From positions 1,281,001 to 1,345,000 of the forward strand of contig JAIGNY010000659.1 of NCBI GenBank assembly GCA_020152595.1: a stretch of 64,000 nt of DNA, read 5' to 3'. The stretch comes from Chiridota heheva. Lineage: Eukaryota > Echinodermata > Holothuroidea > Apodida > Chiridotidae. This document shows, piece by piece, positions 49,691 through 60,637 of this stretch (position 1 is the first letter of the stretch; the number at the start of each line of letters is the position of its first letter). The notes under the pieces are model-generated. The model saw only the letters and a program-made list of their open reading frames with translations, made no database searches and was not told the DNA's origin. The position numbers were made by a program, and so were the translations under genes.

Positions 49691-49735
49691 TTTTGCCGAC
49701 TTAACCGATTCAGATTCAGATACACCTGTATGATC
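47075..49735 (+). mobile_element. CR1/L2-like LINE, copy A
   Basis: Plus-strand element, 5' truncated inside the endonuclease. It covers the endonuclease, linker, RT and C-terminal regions. It ends at GCCGACTTAACCGATTCAGATTCAGA near 49720, the same terminus (inverted) as copy B at 53790. A TTCAGA-type tail fits the L2/CR1 habit of ending in short tandem words. A deletion of roughly 40 bp near 48312 and several stops make it inactive. Confidence 0.9.
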
Positions 49736-50065
49736 AAATAACAAACACGTTAAAGGGCGTATATGTTCACTTTCTTTAGCAAATCGACAACTGTTACCCC
49801 ATTAATTGTACTTTGCAGATGTTGAAGTCAACAATCGCCGATCGTTGATTTGCCGACTTTAAAGCCTCGTTGCAAAGTGTGCAGTCGGTCGTTATTAATT
49901 GAAGTGTTCTAAACTTAACCTATTTAGTTCAATGGCCTTTTCATGGAATAGTTTGTGCGTAAATTCGAACAAGCCGAAAACACCGTGATTTTTCTCGCCC
50001 GCGCTGCTCTTTCTCTAACTTGTGTACACCCGCGTTACCTGGCGTACAATTTTCACTTCTACACG

Positions 50066-50146
50066 CAATCGACATAATCTTCAACCGGGTGTCTTTTTAT
50101 GACGTCATTTTGACGTCATTTTTTCCTCATGGCTTTTTGACGTCAT
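50066..50146 (+). promoter_or_regulatory. Three TGACGTCA palindromes in 47 bp
   Basis: Perfect CRE/ATF-type palindromes at 50100-50107, 50111-50118 and 50139-50146. The sequence ahead of the first (AATCGACATAATCTTCAACC then GGGTGT) recurs inverted at 51533-51575 with a fourth TGACGTCA. Binding by CREB/ATF-type factors is inferred from the site only. No adjacent gene start was identified. Confidence 0.45.
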
Positions 50147-51532
50147 TTCTTGTTAACGGCAGCTTACATAGAGTGATGTCGTACTAAAGTCGCAAATTAT
50201 AATGCAAACGCCACTATAATTCTGCGCACACTGTTATGTGATACATCATCTGATTAAAGTTTTTGTAAATTTACCGCGGGATATATGTTTCCCGCGTCCC
50301 ACGCACGTTAACAGCAGTAACACTAGCGTTGGCAACAACTCCCTGGTTAGTTGTATCCATAGGCAGCAAGCTTACTATACAACTATGACTGATAGCTAAT
50401 TATAAATAGCGTTTGTTATGGAGTCTGAGGTACTATTAAATGGATAGTGTGTCATTTATTTTGCATGACAGCACTGAATAGGTGGAATGATTTCATCAGG
50501 TGTCATACAAGTGCTTGGAACTTCCAACTTGTTGAATGGAAGTAGAATGACCTAGACTATCTGGGGTCTAAGATTAGGCTATACCTAATAATTAGCCCCT
50601 ATACTTAATAATTAGTCCCCACCCCACGGGGTGGGGTGAACGGGGGTGAATGGGGGTCAGTGACATATGTTTTGGTATTCAGGGTAGTTCGAGATTTGGG
50701 TGGGGGCTGATTTGGGGTTGGGGGTGATATAATTTGGGATTCAGACGGGTGGGTCCGTGATAGGATTTGGGTGGGGTTCCGTATAATGCCAAAACTTCCT
50801 TACCTACCGTTGACAGGGTTAATTTAGCATTTGTGACTGCAGTTTTAATTCTTGCAGATCATCATAAGTTGAAGGAAATATTATGGGATATATTTTTTAT
50901 TGGGAGTAGGCCTAGGCCTACAATTTTGGACAAAACGGCTGGAACACTTCAGCTTTTTGAGATCTTCATATGTTATAGTGCCATGTTTCTTTAATATTTT
51001 GCCGAGAATTGTAACCCCCTATCCTCCCTTTCAATGTTAAATGTATTCCTATCTTAACGTAAATTTCCAGGAAAAACAGTAACAATAGCCAATATTGAAT
51101 GGGAAGGGGGGAGGACAATTATTATAGTGAGTTAGGGGAGGGGAACACTAACGGCGTCTATGAAATTATTAAAATGTGCTCATGTACAACACCTCTTCAC
51201 ATCGGCCTAAAAAAGAAGAAGACCAAAACCGCTGGTCACCCCCTATCGAAAGTACCATCATCCGAGAGATATTAGATGGTACTTTTTGGAAAACATCACA
51301 AAATATCCCAAATCTATAATATTCTCGTACAAAAAGGGTCCCGAACTTGACTCTTTCATGATCGCTTTCAATATTGAGAATAATTAGTTCCGTTTTACAC
51401 TAATTCACCAAGTTCAGCCTTCACCTCCCGTAGTCGTCTCGCAATTGACCACAGACCCACGTGTGTTTACAAGCCGCGCGAGGGTTTAATACAAAAAATT
51501 ACGTCATTGTTCTAAAAGCGTCTGCTCTGCTA

Positions 51533-51575
51533 TGACGTCATAAAAAAACACCCGGTTGAAGATTATGTCGATTGC
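51533..51575 (-). repeat. Inverted partner of the 50066 sequence
   Basis: The minus strand reads AATCGACATAATCTTCAACC, GGGTGT and TTTTTTTATGACGTCA, matching 50067-50107 almost base for base. Similarity does not extend beyond about 43 bp on either side. Confidence 0.8.
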
Positions 51576-52311
51576 CTTCTACACGTGCATAGGTATTTTA
51601 TTGTGAAGGACCACGGAGCCAAAACTTCCGGAAAATGAAGGTTTTTAATACAGTAACAAGTTTTACTCCGTGATATCATCATTTGATTCGGAAACATCTC
51701 CTTAATACCGCGAGAACTACATTTTTTGTTTACAAGGTAAGGAGAGAAGTTGGAAGCAAACGTTTGTTTCGGTGATGTTGACTTTCAGGATTCTCCTAGC
51801 TCCTCCTCTGTCACTCAGCTCAAAGCTTGTATTTATGCTAAATTTATCTTGTCTAGTTGGGTTAATCTGAATGCATTCTTTGTAATCATAGTATAAGGGC
51901 TGGTTTTTCCAATGCCTGCCTAGTCTTGCATAATGTTGCAACAATATTGTATTGAGGTGTAGGCTCACTATACTGTGGAAGACGACAAGCGTTCTTTAAT
52001 CAATATCCACAACTTGCAAGTGCGCAATCGCTTGCGGATTTCCAAAATTCATTTTCCGAAATGAGTAATACTAGTCACAGACAAATGGCTCCGCAGAAAT
52101 GAAACTTAACTGCTTAAACTCTAATGCGCAAAGAGCGTTATTAGCATCCCTGAAAGAAAGGGGAGGGGATATGTAATTTAATACACCACATTTAACTACT
52201 ATACGCCTAATTTAAATGTACTCCCCACCAAATTGAATTTCCTCAAAGGGTTGGCTTGGGTGCCAGACACTGAGTGGACGTAAGCCTAGTTATCTGTCTT
52301 CCACTAGATTT

Positions 52312-52875
52312 AAAGGATAAGTTCAGTGGTAAAGCAAGTCCCTTACAAAGAAACAAAATGGTGCAGAAAGCATTCATAATTCTTAATCCATTAAAGAGAT
52401 ATTAAAGTTTAAAATTTGGTATCATTTCTGTAGAAATGACTGAAATCAGACAAGGCCTAGTTGTGATGTCTCAGCCTCAAATTCCTCAATTGAGTCTTTA
52501 ATTTTATGTATTTTAAAGAAAGGTAATTTAATTTTTTCACTATTTAAATTATTTTCCCTTAAACTTTCTTCAGGTGGTGTATTATAAATACCCTTCCTAG
52601 ATTCAGTTTTGCTACTTTTTTTGACATATCCCATTGTTTTTAGGCATCAAAATCACAGGATAAATATGATAGAATACATCTAGACTTCGAGGAATCTGAG
52701 GCTATGACATCACAAGTTGTATTCTGATTTCAGTTGTATCTACACAAGTGACAACTTTAAACTTAAATATCTCCTTAACGGAATAAGATTTTTGAATGCG
52801 TTCTTCACCATTTGGTTTCTTTTGAAGTCCTCTTTCATATAAGATGGACTTGCTTGACCACTGAACTAATCCTTT
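52312..52875. mobile_element. MITE family 3, complete copy (about 564 bp)
   Basis: Long terminal inverted repeats of about 140 bp. The left arm is AAAGGATAAGTTCAGTGG onward; the right arm, inverted, is AAAGGATTAGTTCAGTGGTC, AAGCAAGTCCATCTTATATG and AAAGAGGACTTC. Both include GAGATATTWAAGTTTAAA and end near a shared ACTGAAATCAG. The interior carries CTTTCTTCAGGTGGTGTATT and TTTTGACATATCCCAT, shared with 32771-33183. Flanks are TTTA-rich and the duplication is not clear (perhaps TTA or TA). No protein encoded. Confidence 0.85.
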
Positions 52876-52899
52876 TACTAGGCTTTCCTGGATGTTGGT

Positions 52900-53360
52900 A
52901 TCATGAAATCAAATAGGCCAACATAGGAGGAACATACGGAATTGATATTGATATAAGTAATGTTCGGAAAAAGAAAAAAAGCAAATGGAAGAAAGAACTT
53001 CAAAAGAAAATTGCTGATGAAATAGAGGAAATGGATCAAAGAAAGAAAACTAACAAACTTAGATTTCAGCTAGAACATGGTTTTAAAAGAGAAATATATT
53101 ACAGAGTTGAAAACAATGGAGATCCTTACTATAATCAAATTAATACTGAATAAGACTAAAGTTAAAGCCAATTAGAAGAACAGCTACCCTAATATAAATT
53201 GTGAATTTTGTGACCATGAAGATAATACTGAACATACTTCTAACTGTTTAGAACATTATTGGAATGGATTTGAGCAAAACAAACCTTTATGATATGGACA
53301 ATATGGAAAAATAGCCTGGTATGCAGAGAGAGTAAATGAAATGAAAAGTAAAGCTAACAA
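52900..53360 (+). pseudogene. Decayed LINE C-terminal fragment
   Basis: Frame pieces read KKKKSKWKKELQKKIADEIE, then KTNKLRFQLEHGFKREIYYR and, after a frameshift, NINCEFCDHEDNTEHTSNC. The last is a zinc-knuckle motif (C-x2-C, H, C) of the type closing many invertebrate LINE polyproteins. Stops interrupt it. The RT domain is absent. The continuing frame at 53341-53559 shows nothing recognisable. Confidence 0.6.
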
Positions 53361-53789
53361 TGAACAGATGAGCTTCCTTGATCTCCGTACAGTTTACACA
53401 AATGTATATTTAGCCAACAGTATTTTACGAGTCTTGCACGTCATCTTCGAATTTATTCATTTTCGACTGCCTGGTTTTTTCATCAGAGTGGACTCCATAA
53501 TGAACCACATGGTGCCACTTTTGATTTCTGAGGCATTTTATGGTGCTATCTTTCTGTGAGTTATGAAGGACAGGGGTCCCAATTAACTACAGTATGTGGT
53601 GCATGCGTCCTTATTACCTACCAATCTTTCTGTCAGTTTTTCATGCAATGTTTTGAGTAAAAGTTTAAAGTATGCGTGGCTTTTCGTGTTTACGTAAACA
53701 CCACTAAACATGTGCTGCTCTGTTCTGTGATTTAAGTATCGTGGTGCTTGGCGCGACACATGTTTTGCCTGTCAAGTGTCAGTGTCAGC

Positions 53790-55751
53790 TGAATCTGAAT
53801 AGGTTAAGTCGGCAAAAATCCTTCTAGAGGACATGAACGCCAACTGAGCGTATCAATAGTATGAGAAAAAAAAAAATCAATTAACAAGCTTAGCAAGTTT
53901 AGCTTTGAGACAGTGTAGACTTGGTGCATGTACAATGTCCAAAGGTAAAGCATTCCAATCTTTTGGTGTTTGAGGAAAGAAGGAGTATTTATTAACATTC
54001 TTTTTAGCATATGGAACGTGGAAATTCAGATCATGGTTATTTCTTGTATTAATTCTTACTTTTGGGATCAGGTTAATATTATTAATGGCGACAAGACTGT
54101 TATTGATTTTATATACTGTAGCATTTTTAGATGGGTGTTCCTTCTTCTTGTTATTAGGAGGGGCCAATCTAATTTATAAAGCATGCTAGTGACACTGGAT
54201 TTATAAGAGTAGTCTGCCATAAAGAACCTGGCTGCTCTCCGTTGAATTGATTCAAGTTTATCTACATGGCACTGGTGATAGGGGTCCAAAACTGCTGATG
54301 CATACTCAAGTACTGGCCTAACTAGAGTTTTATATGCAGCGGTTTTAACGTCAGTGGGACAGTTTGAGAGGTTATGTCCTAATAGTCCAAGTACAGAATT
54401 TGCTTTGTTGGTGATGTTGTATATGTTTATCCCATCTGAGTTTATAATCAATTATAACACCTAGGTATGGGTAGGAGTTGACATGTTTTAGCTGCTGGTT
54501 GCACAAGGTATAAACTGGTGATTTATAGCATTTTCTAGGAGATATTGAGAGGATGTAGCAATTAGAGGGGTTGAAATTCATTTGCCATTTATTTTGCCAT
54601 TGTTCAAGTTTATTTAGATCATCTTGAAGGATTTGTTGGCCAGAGGGTTTATCACTTGTTCTATACACAAGACAATCATCAGCAAACAGTCTAACCGTGC
54701 TGTTTATATTATTAGGGATGTCGTTGACATATAAAAGGAAGAGTAAAGGACCTAAAACGGTACCTTGTGGTACACCAGAAAGAACTTGTTTAGGATTTGA
54801 GATTTCGCCATCACAGACAACACGCTGAAAGCGGTTGCTGAGGAAGGATGCAAACCAGGCCAGTAGATTTCCATCAATGCCATATGCGGAAAGTTTGGAT
54901 AACAGACGTTGGTGTGGGACTTTATTGAATGCTTTTGAGAAGTCGAGTATAGCCATAGAGATGGTACTGTTTTGGTCAATTTGTTTAGAAATATCATTTA
55001 CTGTTAAGAGAAGTTGTGTTTCAGCTGATCTTTTTGCTCGAAAGCCATGTTGGAGATCAGTTAAGATATTATGCTCATCAAGGAATTTCATCACATGTGA
55101 GTGGATTATATGCTCAAGGATTTTACTACACACGCTGGTAAGAGAGACTGGTCTATAATTAGCTGGGTTGTGTTTATCACCTTTTTTAAAAACGCTTCAT
55201 ATGTTTGCTTCTTTCCACTTGTTTGGGATAGTGCCGCTTTCTACAGAGGTTTGGAAGAGATCAGTTAGGATTTCATAAAGGTCTTCTTCATGTGTTTTTA
55301 AGAACCATGGTGGTATTTGGTAAGGACATGAGGCTTTGTTTGAGTCTAGGTTTTGCAGTTGCTTTTTGACACCTTCTGGAGTATTATAAGTTGGTTTATT
55401 TTGTTGTTGGTGAGTGGTTTAGTTACAGGGATTTGGGAGGTGTTTTCTTCTGTGATAAGACTGAAAAACTGGTCATTTAGAATGTAAGCTTTAGTTTTAC
55501 TGTCACTGCAGAGTTTACCATTATTTAGTAGACCAGACACACCTACCGAGTTACTTCTTAATCTCTTGATATAGGACCAGAATGCCTTTGGGTTTTCGTT
55601 AAGTGAGTTTTTAAGTTTATCACAGATGAAGGTGTTTCTAGCTTCTTTGAAGTTTTTACGGACAGCCTTTCTAAAGCTTTTATAGGTGGTCCAGTCATTA
55701 GCTTGTTGATTAGTCTTAGCTTTTTTGAACAGTTTATGTTTTTTCCTGCAG
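53790..55751 (-). mobile_element. CR1/L2-like LINE, copy B
   Basis: Same family as 47075-49735, opposite strand. The 3' end at about 53790 reads, on the minus strand, CCGACTTAACCTATTCAGATTCAG. The 5' end stops abruptly at 55751, at the point equivalent to about 47780 in copy A (CTGCAGGAAAAAACATAAAC). Beyond it the sequence is unrelated. It keeps the region missing from copy A between NKWK and NPANYRP. Confidence 0.9.
53877..55751 (-). pseudogene. LINE pol pseudogene, copy B
   Basis: Linker part at 55346-55751 (CRKKHKLFKKAKTNQQANDW, then NPKAFWSYIKRL), then a frame break. RT lies in an open segment of 253 residues (54372-55133): VCSKILEHIIHSHVMKFLDE, LQHGFRAKRSAETQ, motif A AILDFSKAFNKVP, GVPQGTVLGPLLFLLYVNDI and catalytic LFADDCLVYR. 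The C-terminal part continues in other frames (54068-54451, 53877-54167) with VRPVLEYASAV and KDWNALPLDI. The RT core looks intact, but motif A reads KAFNKVP, so the aspartate of the usual KAFDKVP is changed. The element as a whole is broken. Confidence 0.88.
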
Positions 55752-55798
55752 GTAACATTGAACACTGAACATTGGTGACTATAGAATCTGGAGACAAA

Positions 55799-55900
55799 AT
55801 GGCAAAAGACCCAACAAAAAAGGGACGGAAACGACAAAGTAAAGCGGCAAAAACAGGAAATGAAGATGTCTACGAAAATGAAGAATCGGATCATGGATTG
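55799..55900 (+). CDS. Candidate first coding exon, unidentified charged protein
   Basis: The ATG has A at -3 and G at +4. The peptide begins MAKDPTKKGRKRQSKAAKTG and continues NEDVYENEESDHGL, basic then acidic; KKGRKR-QSKAAK resembles a nuclear localisation signal (inference). A GTGAGC donor follows at 55901 in phase 0. An in-frame stop at 55763-55765 makes this ATG the likely start. Immediately upstream, the antisense LINE copy B ends in TTTTTTCCTGCAG, a good acceptor, so the exon may run 55752-55900 with a LINE-derived 3' splice site. Three downstream candidate exons share phase 0. Family not recognised. Confidence 0.42.
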
Positions 55901-56037
55901 GTGAGCAAGTGCATCAGTATTGGTGCTTTGATAGGTCTGATTAAGAACATTTTTTAAAACTAGCATATTTTTAAAACAACTTATGGTTCATCAAAGTTTG
56001 AGTATGTTTCAACGTTTGCAACATGTATGTATTGTAA

Positions 56038-56505
56038 ATGGGAAGACAACTTAAAGGAATTAGAACAGGTCACACCCACCTCACTCACTCCCACCTCCTT
56101 ATAGGCTCCGCCAACCCCTTTGCAACAATTGCCATTGCACCCTCACAGTCCATCACATTTTCCTTGCTAGCCCCCTGTACAACCTTCCCGGAGCTTCCCT
56201 CACTCCCCACAACTCAATTGCTGAGTTCTTCCAGAAAAATCTTCCGGATGAAATTATCGTTTTCCATCATCATGCTTCATTACAGCTATATTTAGTCCTC
56301 CTCTCCCACCTCCCTCTCTCTGCTTTGTTTTTTTCACCAATGCACCTCCTCTCTTGATCCCAGCTTTCTGACTTTAGTTCTCGTGTTTCTCTGAAACTTC
56401 CCCTGTTTTCTTTTCTTCCTACCTTTAGAATGATCTAACCTCTCAGGCACAATTTGACCCTTGTTGTCGTGGTGCCGTTAAGCCCTCATCAAACAAACAA
56501 ACAAA
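56038..56505 (+). mobile_element. I-like LINE, 3' end copy 2
   Basis: Parallels 10390-10787 and ends in the same CCCTCATCAAACAAACAAAC tail. It retains what copy 1 lost: a C-terminal zinc knuckle, CNNCHCTLTVHHIFLA in one frame, preceded by LTHSHLLIGSANP. Then comes PLYNLPGASLTPHNSIAEFF, aligned with PLYNLSRALLAPYNSIAEFF of copy 1. It lies in the first intron of the candidate gene starting at 55799. Confidence 0.87.
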
Positions 56506-57468
56506 AGAATATTCCTATAAATTTTCATTTGTTTTTTTTATGATACAGAAAATTTGTAGAAACAAAGTGGTGGAAAAACTATGTTAATATCTTATTCCGT
56601 TTAGAAGTTATAACAATTTAAACAGTAAAAAAATGTTCTTAAAAAACACCTCGTACAATATACATTAAGTCCTTCAGCTTGGTGATGTCTTCAAGGCAAT
56701 TCCAGCACAGTTCTTATGTATTTCTTATAAATTTAATCACACCTTTTTTACATTATCGAACAACATTTTTGGTTCATTATAGAGATAGGGTGGAATATAT
56801 AATTTACAAGAAAACATTTTGGGTTTTTTTTTGGTGTACATCGCATTTACAATGAGGAAAAATCCAAATCATTTTTTGAGAAATACAAAAGATGTTTTGT
56901 TGAAATTGTCTCTACAGTATGACATCACAGTTAATGCCAATCAGTCACTTTTGTCCAAATTCAAAAATACTTTAAAATTGTGTAACTTATTTAGAATAAG
57001 ATATTAACATAGTTTTTTCACCACTTTGTTTCTAAAAAATTCTCTATCATAAATAAAAATGAAAATCCATGACAATATTCCTTTAAATACTTTATGTTAT
57101 TCTCAGTTATTGAAGGTAATAATGTCTTTTACACTAGAATGCAATATACATTTGTATATGAAGACCTGGATATTAAAACAAAAACCATATTCGATGTATT
57201 AAGCACATTATAAGTGCCTACCTCACATTTTTTGACTGATAACATTATCTACTGTTTATGATTAATTTGAAGACTTAAAATAAAGTTTTGTTATATATTT
57301 TGCTAAATTTGCATCTGACGCTCACATTGTTTTTGTGGTGGTTATTGTGGGGCTAGTATATAACCAGTTCACACAATGCAGTTCGATGCATTTCTATTTA
57401 CGTATGTGCCCAGTGCGCTTATTATATCGAATACAGTATTTATAACGGCTATTTTTTGGTTAACTTGG

Positions 57469-57762
57469 CTGTCTACCAATTGTGGTGTAGCGGTTATCAT
57501 ACATGTCTACAGGATACATGTCTACAGACCACAAGGTCCTGGGTTCAAGCCTGGGTTGGGTAGACACGCCAGTGCACCACAACTGGTTATCAAAGGCCGT
57601 GGACATTGACTTGGTTGTCGATGTTACGTCTGTCCGTAAGTCGTACCTGTGTTCTCGTGCGGGTCGTATTAAGCGTTTTGTGATAGCATTGTTACTATCA
57701 TAACCGATTACGCAGGTGACGACCCCGTCATAGTAATTGTGTGTTTACTCGTCGTTGTCGTC
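57469..57762 (+). mobile_element. tRNA-derived SINE, full-length copy 3
   Basis: The head has TGGTGTAGCGGTTATC (A box region) and GGGTTCAAGCCTGGG (B box). A short internal duplication of ATACATGTCTACAG separates them. The body matches the copies at 11605 and 16469, and the tail is CGTCGTTGTCGTC. The target duplication GGTTAACTTGG flanks it at 57458-57468 and 57763-57773. It is in the sense orientation of the surrounding candidate gene. Confidence 0.87.
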
Positions 57763-57882
57763 GGTTAACTTGGTATGTACAGTGCAATTCTTCTTAGCTG
57801 TGTACACACTAAGGTTTAACATTTGGGGGGATTTTTTGTGTAATTTTTGGGGGGAGATTTAAAAAAAGGGGGATTCCTTTTT

Positions 57883-58012
57883 GCAGAAATTACAGAAATA
57901 CCAACAAAAACTTAAGGAATACTACCGAAAATGCCAAAGTATGGGTGGGAAATGCCAAATTTGACCTCTTTGGGGCAAATTTGGCATTTGAATTGGTATT
58001 TTTTGTCATTTC
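57883..58012. repeat. Hairpin-forming palindrome
   Basis: AAATGCCAAATTTG (57950-57963) pairs perfectly with CAAATTTGGCATTT (57976-57989) across a 12-nt loop. Outer words GAAATACCAA and TTGGTATTTTTTG extend the pairing with gaps. Probably a small foldback element. Confidence 0.7.
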
Positions 58013-58454
58013 ATTGATTTTTTTTTGTGGGACGCCGGGAATTTTTTCCCTTGAATGATTTTTTAGCTGGAATTTCATAATATGTGTGGGAATCCCGCAA
58101 TCGCGCATCATAATGTGAACACTACTTCTTAGCTTTGAAGCTAATAATACCTTTTCCTGCCAATGAAATGTAACTTTATAAAGGCTGTTACTGCAACAAA
58201 CCAATTGTAAAATGATTAATTTGTAATGTATTTTGATGGCAGTGTTCAATTTTCATCTTCAATTAACTTTTTATCAATGCTATAGATTTCTTAAATGAAT
58301 GTTGGAATTGTAAATGGTGATTGATGTGAACTAAATTTTATTTTGTTCATTCTAAGTATTTTTTGATATATTTGTAAACAGTTGTACTTGTAACAATATA
58401 ATGACAATTAATAATGCATATTTTAATGAATTATGCCATTTATGTTTCGTACAG
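58013..58454. other. Intronic stretch, nothing recognised
   Basis: The minus frame at 57890-58249 overlaps the palindrome and shows no domain. This region leads up to the acceptor of the next candidate exon. Confidence 0.4.
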
Positions 58455-58526
58455 GATAGGAATTCAGAAGAGATAGATAGTAACTCATCTATTGACGAAC
58501 TTGATGACAAAGCCTCACAGGAAAAG
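58455..58526 (+). CDS. Candidate exon 2 of the 55.8-kb gene
   Basis: 72 nt, phase 0 at both ends. The acceptor is TATGTTTCGTACAG. The peptide reads DRNSEEIDSNSSIDELDDKA then SQEK, strongly acidic. The donor GTTTGG at 58527 is weak. Composition matches exons 1 and 4 (polar, charged, no hydrophobic core), consistent with a disordered nuclear protein. That is inference from composition only. Confidence 0.38.
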
Positions 58527-59915
58527 GTTTGGAAAAATAAGATACAAATCAGACCCCTAGTTTCTCTTTTTCAAAGGGGTGCTCCACCTTAATCCCTCGT
58601 TGCCTCCATCCTGACTCTTTTCATTAAGCACTATGTTGTGTTTGCAAAAAAAATACTTTTTTTGCCTTCTTTTTATGCTGATTACAGTTTCCCCAATATA
58701 AAAAAATGCAGTTACATTTAGCATTACAAATAAATTTCGCAATAAATATTCGGTCTTCATACCCGCAGAATCGTGGATTTCTGCGGGTGCTATTTTTAGA
58801 CTCCAGCCCTACGCAAGTAACTAATACCACCACGACCATCATTGAATCTTAGTAATCAGGAATTAATTGGATTTTAAAGAATGATTAAATCATGGGGTTG
58901 GTAGTATTTGCCTAGGTGTATCGTTTGCACACCAATAATGAAAGAAATGGACTGGAAATTTATACCCTTGATTTATTCGTCATGAGTGCTGTCATGACAT
59001 ATCGATTATCATGGTATCGCGTTATTTATTTGCCCACGACATGAAATATGCCTCTCACGACATATCGCGATACTTAAAATTAATACTCAACAAAGACATT
59101 TTTGCACAACTAGGCTTGGCTACTTCGTACATTACAATTCTAATGTTACGGTATTAAATCTAAAAGTCAAGTTTAAGCCATTAAAAATGTGCAATTTCAG
59201 CATAAAAACAACTAATTAAAAATCGTGCTCCGTCACCACACACTGGCACACGCCGATGTAAGTTAGCAAAAAGAATGAAAAATTGGTCCAGAATGTGCCA
59301 CTCAGGCTCTCACTTTGATGATTCATGGTCACGTTAGCTGAATTACCAAACACGTGCGTGATACATGATGAACAATAGTCACGCGATCATATCGTCTGCT
59401 AGATCTGCAAATCATTTTTTCTTGCGTTCATCATATCATAGAGTAAATTGTAACTCCATGATCATATAACGTTAGTGTTATTAACAGTTTGTGTCTTGAG
59501 TCAGTTTTCTTGAAAAGTATCGCGATATTTTTCTCTACGATAATCGATATATAATAGAGCCATGTTGTGACAGCTCTAGTTAAATTACTTGTTGTAGTGG
59601 TTACTCCCTTATTTACATTTCAAGTGCCCTCAAACCTGCCCATAAAGTGCTTAATGCCCCATTTGGTCAGTGATAGCCCTTTCTGAATCAAGCTATATGT
59701 AGGGTTTGCAAATCAACAAATTTGATCATATCATTCATAATTATTGGAAAATGCATGTTACAGGATAACTTTGTGAGCCCTCTCCAATAAGTTAACTTTC
59801 CAAGAGTTGGCATTATACATACATAGCCTATGAATTATGGTATAGCTTACATGATAAGCAGTACGGGCAGGAATTATGTATGAAATTTGCCTCAAATGAT
59901 AACCACTTTCTGCTT
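58527..59915. other. Intronic stretch, nothing recognised
   Basis: No exon or known repeat identified. Minus-strand frames at 58557-58842 are AT-rich and lack motifs. TATCGATTATC/ATAATCGATAT words recur near 59000-59070 and 59525-59555 in a loosely inverted way. Confidence 0.35.
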
Positions 59916-60044
59916 AAGAAAGGCTCACAATTCCAACTGCCCAGACATGGCTTGTTACATATACAAAAAAGTGCATATTCTATGTACACCGAAGCATGAC
60001 ATCACTGGCCATGTCTGGGCAGTTGGAATTATGAGCCTTTCCTT
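59916..60044. repeat. Palindrome with 36-bp arms
   Basis: The left arm AAAGGCTCACAATTCCAACT-GCCCAGACATGGC (59919-59951) and the right arm (60008-60044) are inverted copies with about two mismatches, around a 56-nt centre. Likely a small MITE or foldback element. It lies in the intron before candidate exon 3. Confidence 0.85.
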
Positions 60045-60459
60045 AATGTTTGCTTTTTGAGTCTCATTGAGAAACATAACAGGTCCTATGGCAGAAAATA
60101 GGTAGTAGTTCATGGAATGTTTGTAAAAATAGTGTACCAGATCTGCCTATACTACAGGTAGGGTTGGTCATGTAATGATGTAAGAGGGAATGTACATGTG
60201 ATGTGTCATTAAAGGACTATGGACATCTAGCAGATTTTAGATATGTGAAAGAGCATGGAATTCTGAGTAGAATAGTTTTTAAAATTTGTAAAAAGCTTAT
60301 TTAGTTTTCATGTTATGGCTGAACAAAGTTTCATGATTTGTTAATTTGTCTAAAATTTGTGATTTATTAAGAGGAACCACATCTTAAAATCTTTATATAA
60401 TTCTTTAAATTCTGTTCTTCAAATTTGGCTACTTGTGAATTTAAGAATGTCTTTTCTAG

Positions 60460-60516
60460 AAACGCAACGACGCTTGCCCGGGAAAATGGCTTCCAGATGA
60501 GTTAGAGTCACATGAT
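60460..60516 (+). CDS. Candidate exon 3 of the 55.8-kb gene
   Basis: 57 nt, phase 0 at both ends. The acceptor is AATGTCTTTTCTAG, the peptide KRNDACPGKWLPDELESHD and the donor GTAATC. Unlike the other exons it has a structured look, with CPGKWLP. It could be part of a domain I do not recognise. The frame runs on only six codons past the donor before a stop, so splicing would be required. Exon 4 lies 121 bp downstream. Confidence 0.36.
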
Positions 60517-60530
60517 GTAATCCCTCTATT

Positions 60531-60618
60531 ATAGCAAGAATATAAGCTCTTCAGAGAAGACAAAAGTATTGATGATAGCAAGAATATAAGCTCTTCAAAG
60601 AAGACAAAAGTATTGGTG
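60531..60618 (+). repeat. 44-bp tandem duplication
   Basis: Two units starting ATAGCAAGAATATAAGCTCT at 60531 and 60575, differing at two positions, in the short intron between candidate exons 3 and 4. The array ends 19 bp before the exon 4 acceptor junction. Confidence 0.92.
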
Positions 60619-60637
60619 ATGTGCTTTTAATTTTCAG

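Larger units (their letters stand above)
49736..52311. other. Non-genic stretch with CRE cluster
   Basis: No recognised exon. G-rich sequence (GGGGTGGGGTGAACGGGGGT) at 50625-50720. The frame at 50767-50994 has no motif. An inverted-repeat pair and TGACGTCA sites are listed separately. The minus frame at 51717-51968 has no recognisable domain. Confidence 0.4.

Noticed and set aside
53341..53559. 72-codon plus-strand frame
   Set aside because: Continues from the decayed LINE zinc-knuckle fragment, without further motif.
57886..57966. Exon KLQKYQQKLKEYYRK after TTTTTGCAG
   Set aside because: Lies in a hairpin-forming repeat and stops after about 25 codons with no donor.
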